From Phycisphaerae bacterium (GTDB lineage Bacteria > Planctomycetota > Phycisphaerae > Phycisphaerales > SM1A02), in NCBI GenBank assembly GCA_002690755.1, contig NZFT01000074.1, positions 41,234 to 47,533 of the forward strand: a stretch of 6,300 nt of DNA, read 5' to 3'. This document shows, one piece after another, positions 5,677-6,300 of the stretch. A model generated the notes under the pieces. That model did no database searches, had not been told where the DNA came from, and was given only the letters and a program-made list of their open reading frames with translations. How positions within the stretch are numbered: position 1 is the stretch's first letter; every line of letters begins with the position of its first letter. The position numbers were made by a program, and so were the translations under genes.

Positions 5677-6300
5677 GCAGCTTCACGAGGGCGAACGCCG
5701 CCATCGAAAGCACGATGGTGATCAACCAGAATCGCGTCACGACCTGTTGCTCGCTCCAACCACCGAGATGGAAGTGGTGATGGATCGGACTGCAGCGAAG
5801 GAGACGACGTCCCTTCCCGGTGCGGATCCTGGTGAACTTGAACCAGCCCACCTGCAACACCACGCTCCCCATCTCGAGGAAGAAGATGCCGCCGATCAGC
5901 ACCAGCAGGGCCTCCTGGCGGATCGCCACCGCGAGGTAGCCGAGCAGACCGCCGAGCGCGAGGCTTCCGGTGTCACCCATGAAGACCATCGCCGGGCTCG
6001 AGTTGAACCAGAGGAATCCCAGGCACGCGCCGATCATCGCGCCGGCGACCACCATCAGATCCGCGGTCCCCGGGACGTGCGGAACCAGCAGGGACTGGGC
6101 TTCGACCTGACTTCCCGCGATGTGCACGAGGATCATGAAGGCGACCGCGGCGAAACCGACCACGCCCGCCGCGAGTCCGTCCATGCCGTCCGAGATGTTG
6201 ACGGCGTTGCTGGTGCCCGCGATCACGAGGGTGCCCAGCAGCACGAACCCGCCGAGCCCGAGCACCATGACCCCGGGATTGAGGGGCAGGCCGAACATCG
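5672..6300 (-). CDS. mraY: Phospho-N-acetylmuramoyl-pentapeptide-transferase (MraY), C-terminal part; 5' end beyond window
   Basis: MraY is the integral membrane enzyme that transfers phospho-MurNAc-pentapeptide from UDP to undecaprenyl phosphate, making lipid I for peptidoglycan. The window holds about 208 C-terminal residues of a protein normally near 360. Numbered from the ATG at 6298 (not the true start), visible landmarks are TSNAVNISDGMDGLAAG (about 29-45) with its conserved aspartates, GFLWFNSSPAMVFMGDTGSL (about 94-113) with the catalytic-site Asp109, and PIHHHFHLGGW (about 171-181) with the HHH nucleotide-binding motif. The end in LVKLR matches the E. coli terminus in LKVR. Several hydrophobic segments (about 10-30, 43-62, 81-98, 116-150, 190-206) agree with the family's later membrane helices. 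All key residues in the retained part are intact. The gene ends 11 bases from the convergent pseudouridine synthase gene, so murD does not directly follow it as it does in many dcw clusters. Confidence 0.95.
   Translation of the reverse strand, partial: MFGLPLNPGVMVLGLGGFVLLGTLVIAGTSNAVNISDGMDGLAAGVVGFAAVAFMILVHIAGSQVEAQSLLVPHVPGTADLMVVAGAMIGACLGFLWFNSSPAMVFMGDTGSLALGGLLGYLAVAIRQEALLVLIGGIFFLEMGSVVLQVGWFKFTRIRTGKGRRLLRCSPIHHHFHLGGWSEQQVVTRFWLITIVLSMAAFALVKLR

Noticed and set aside
4491..5759. Minus-strand open frame of 422 codons
   Set aside because: Antisense to the pseudouridine synthase, whose S4 domain and catalytic motifs are clear; the antisense translation has no recognisable features.

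Overview
The window is GC-rich (by eye about two thirds G+C) bacterial chromosome with five protein-coding genes, packed tightly. No tRNA, rRNA, CRISPR array, insertion sequence or phage gene was seen. Codon use is uniform across the genes (strong preference for C or G at third positions, many CGA, TCG and GATC-containing codons), so nothing suggests recent transfer. The organism cannot be fixed from this window. A high-GC Planctomycetota lineage (for example Phycisphaerae) fits the style, but this is an impression and not a demonstration.

Layout: from the left edge to 2394 two genes run on the minus strand. A Cof-type HAD-IIB phosphatase (1540-2394) is followed 28 bases later by a long gene that leaves the window at base 1. 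That second gene has no stop codon inside the window. Its translation resembles the alpha subunit of indolepyruvate:ferredoxin oxidoreductase (IorA), but most cofactor motifs are missing. A 97-base divergent intergenic region (2395-2491) separates this pair from three plus-strand genes: an APH/choline-kinase-like phosphotransferase (2492-3493), a single-pass membrane protein resembling YfgM/TPR_21 (3631-4446), and an RluA/RluD-family pseudouridine synthase (4443-5660). The last two overlap by four bases (GTGA) and are probably translationally coupled. The synthase then meets, tail to tail across 11 bases, the 3' part of mraY on the minus strand (5672 to the right edge), a peptidoglycan lipid I synthase.

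Functionally these are mostly housekeeping genes: cell-wall precursor synthesis (MraY), rRNA modification (RluD-like), envelope or translocon quality control (YfgM-like), plus two enzymes of unknown substrate (HAD phosphatase, phosphotransferase). No single pathway or defence-type system ties them together. The items most worth a second look are the degenerate IorA-like protein, a recurring TACNAT motif placed just ahead of gene starts (suggesting leaderless or short-leader transcripts), a dyad between the divergent promoters, and a small hairpin whose two arms carry the stop codons of the convergent genes. I did not find convincing evidence of a previously undescribed multi-gene system.
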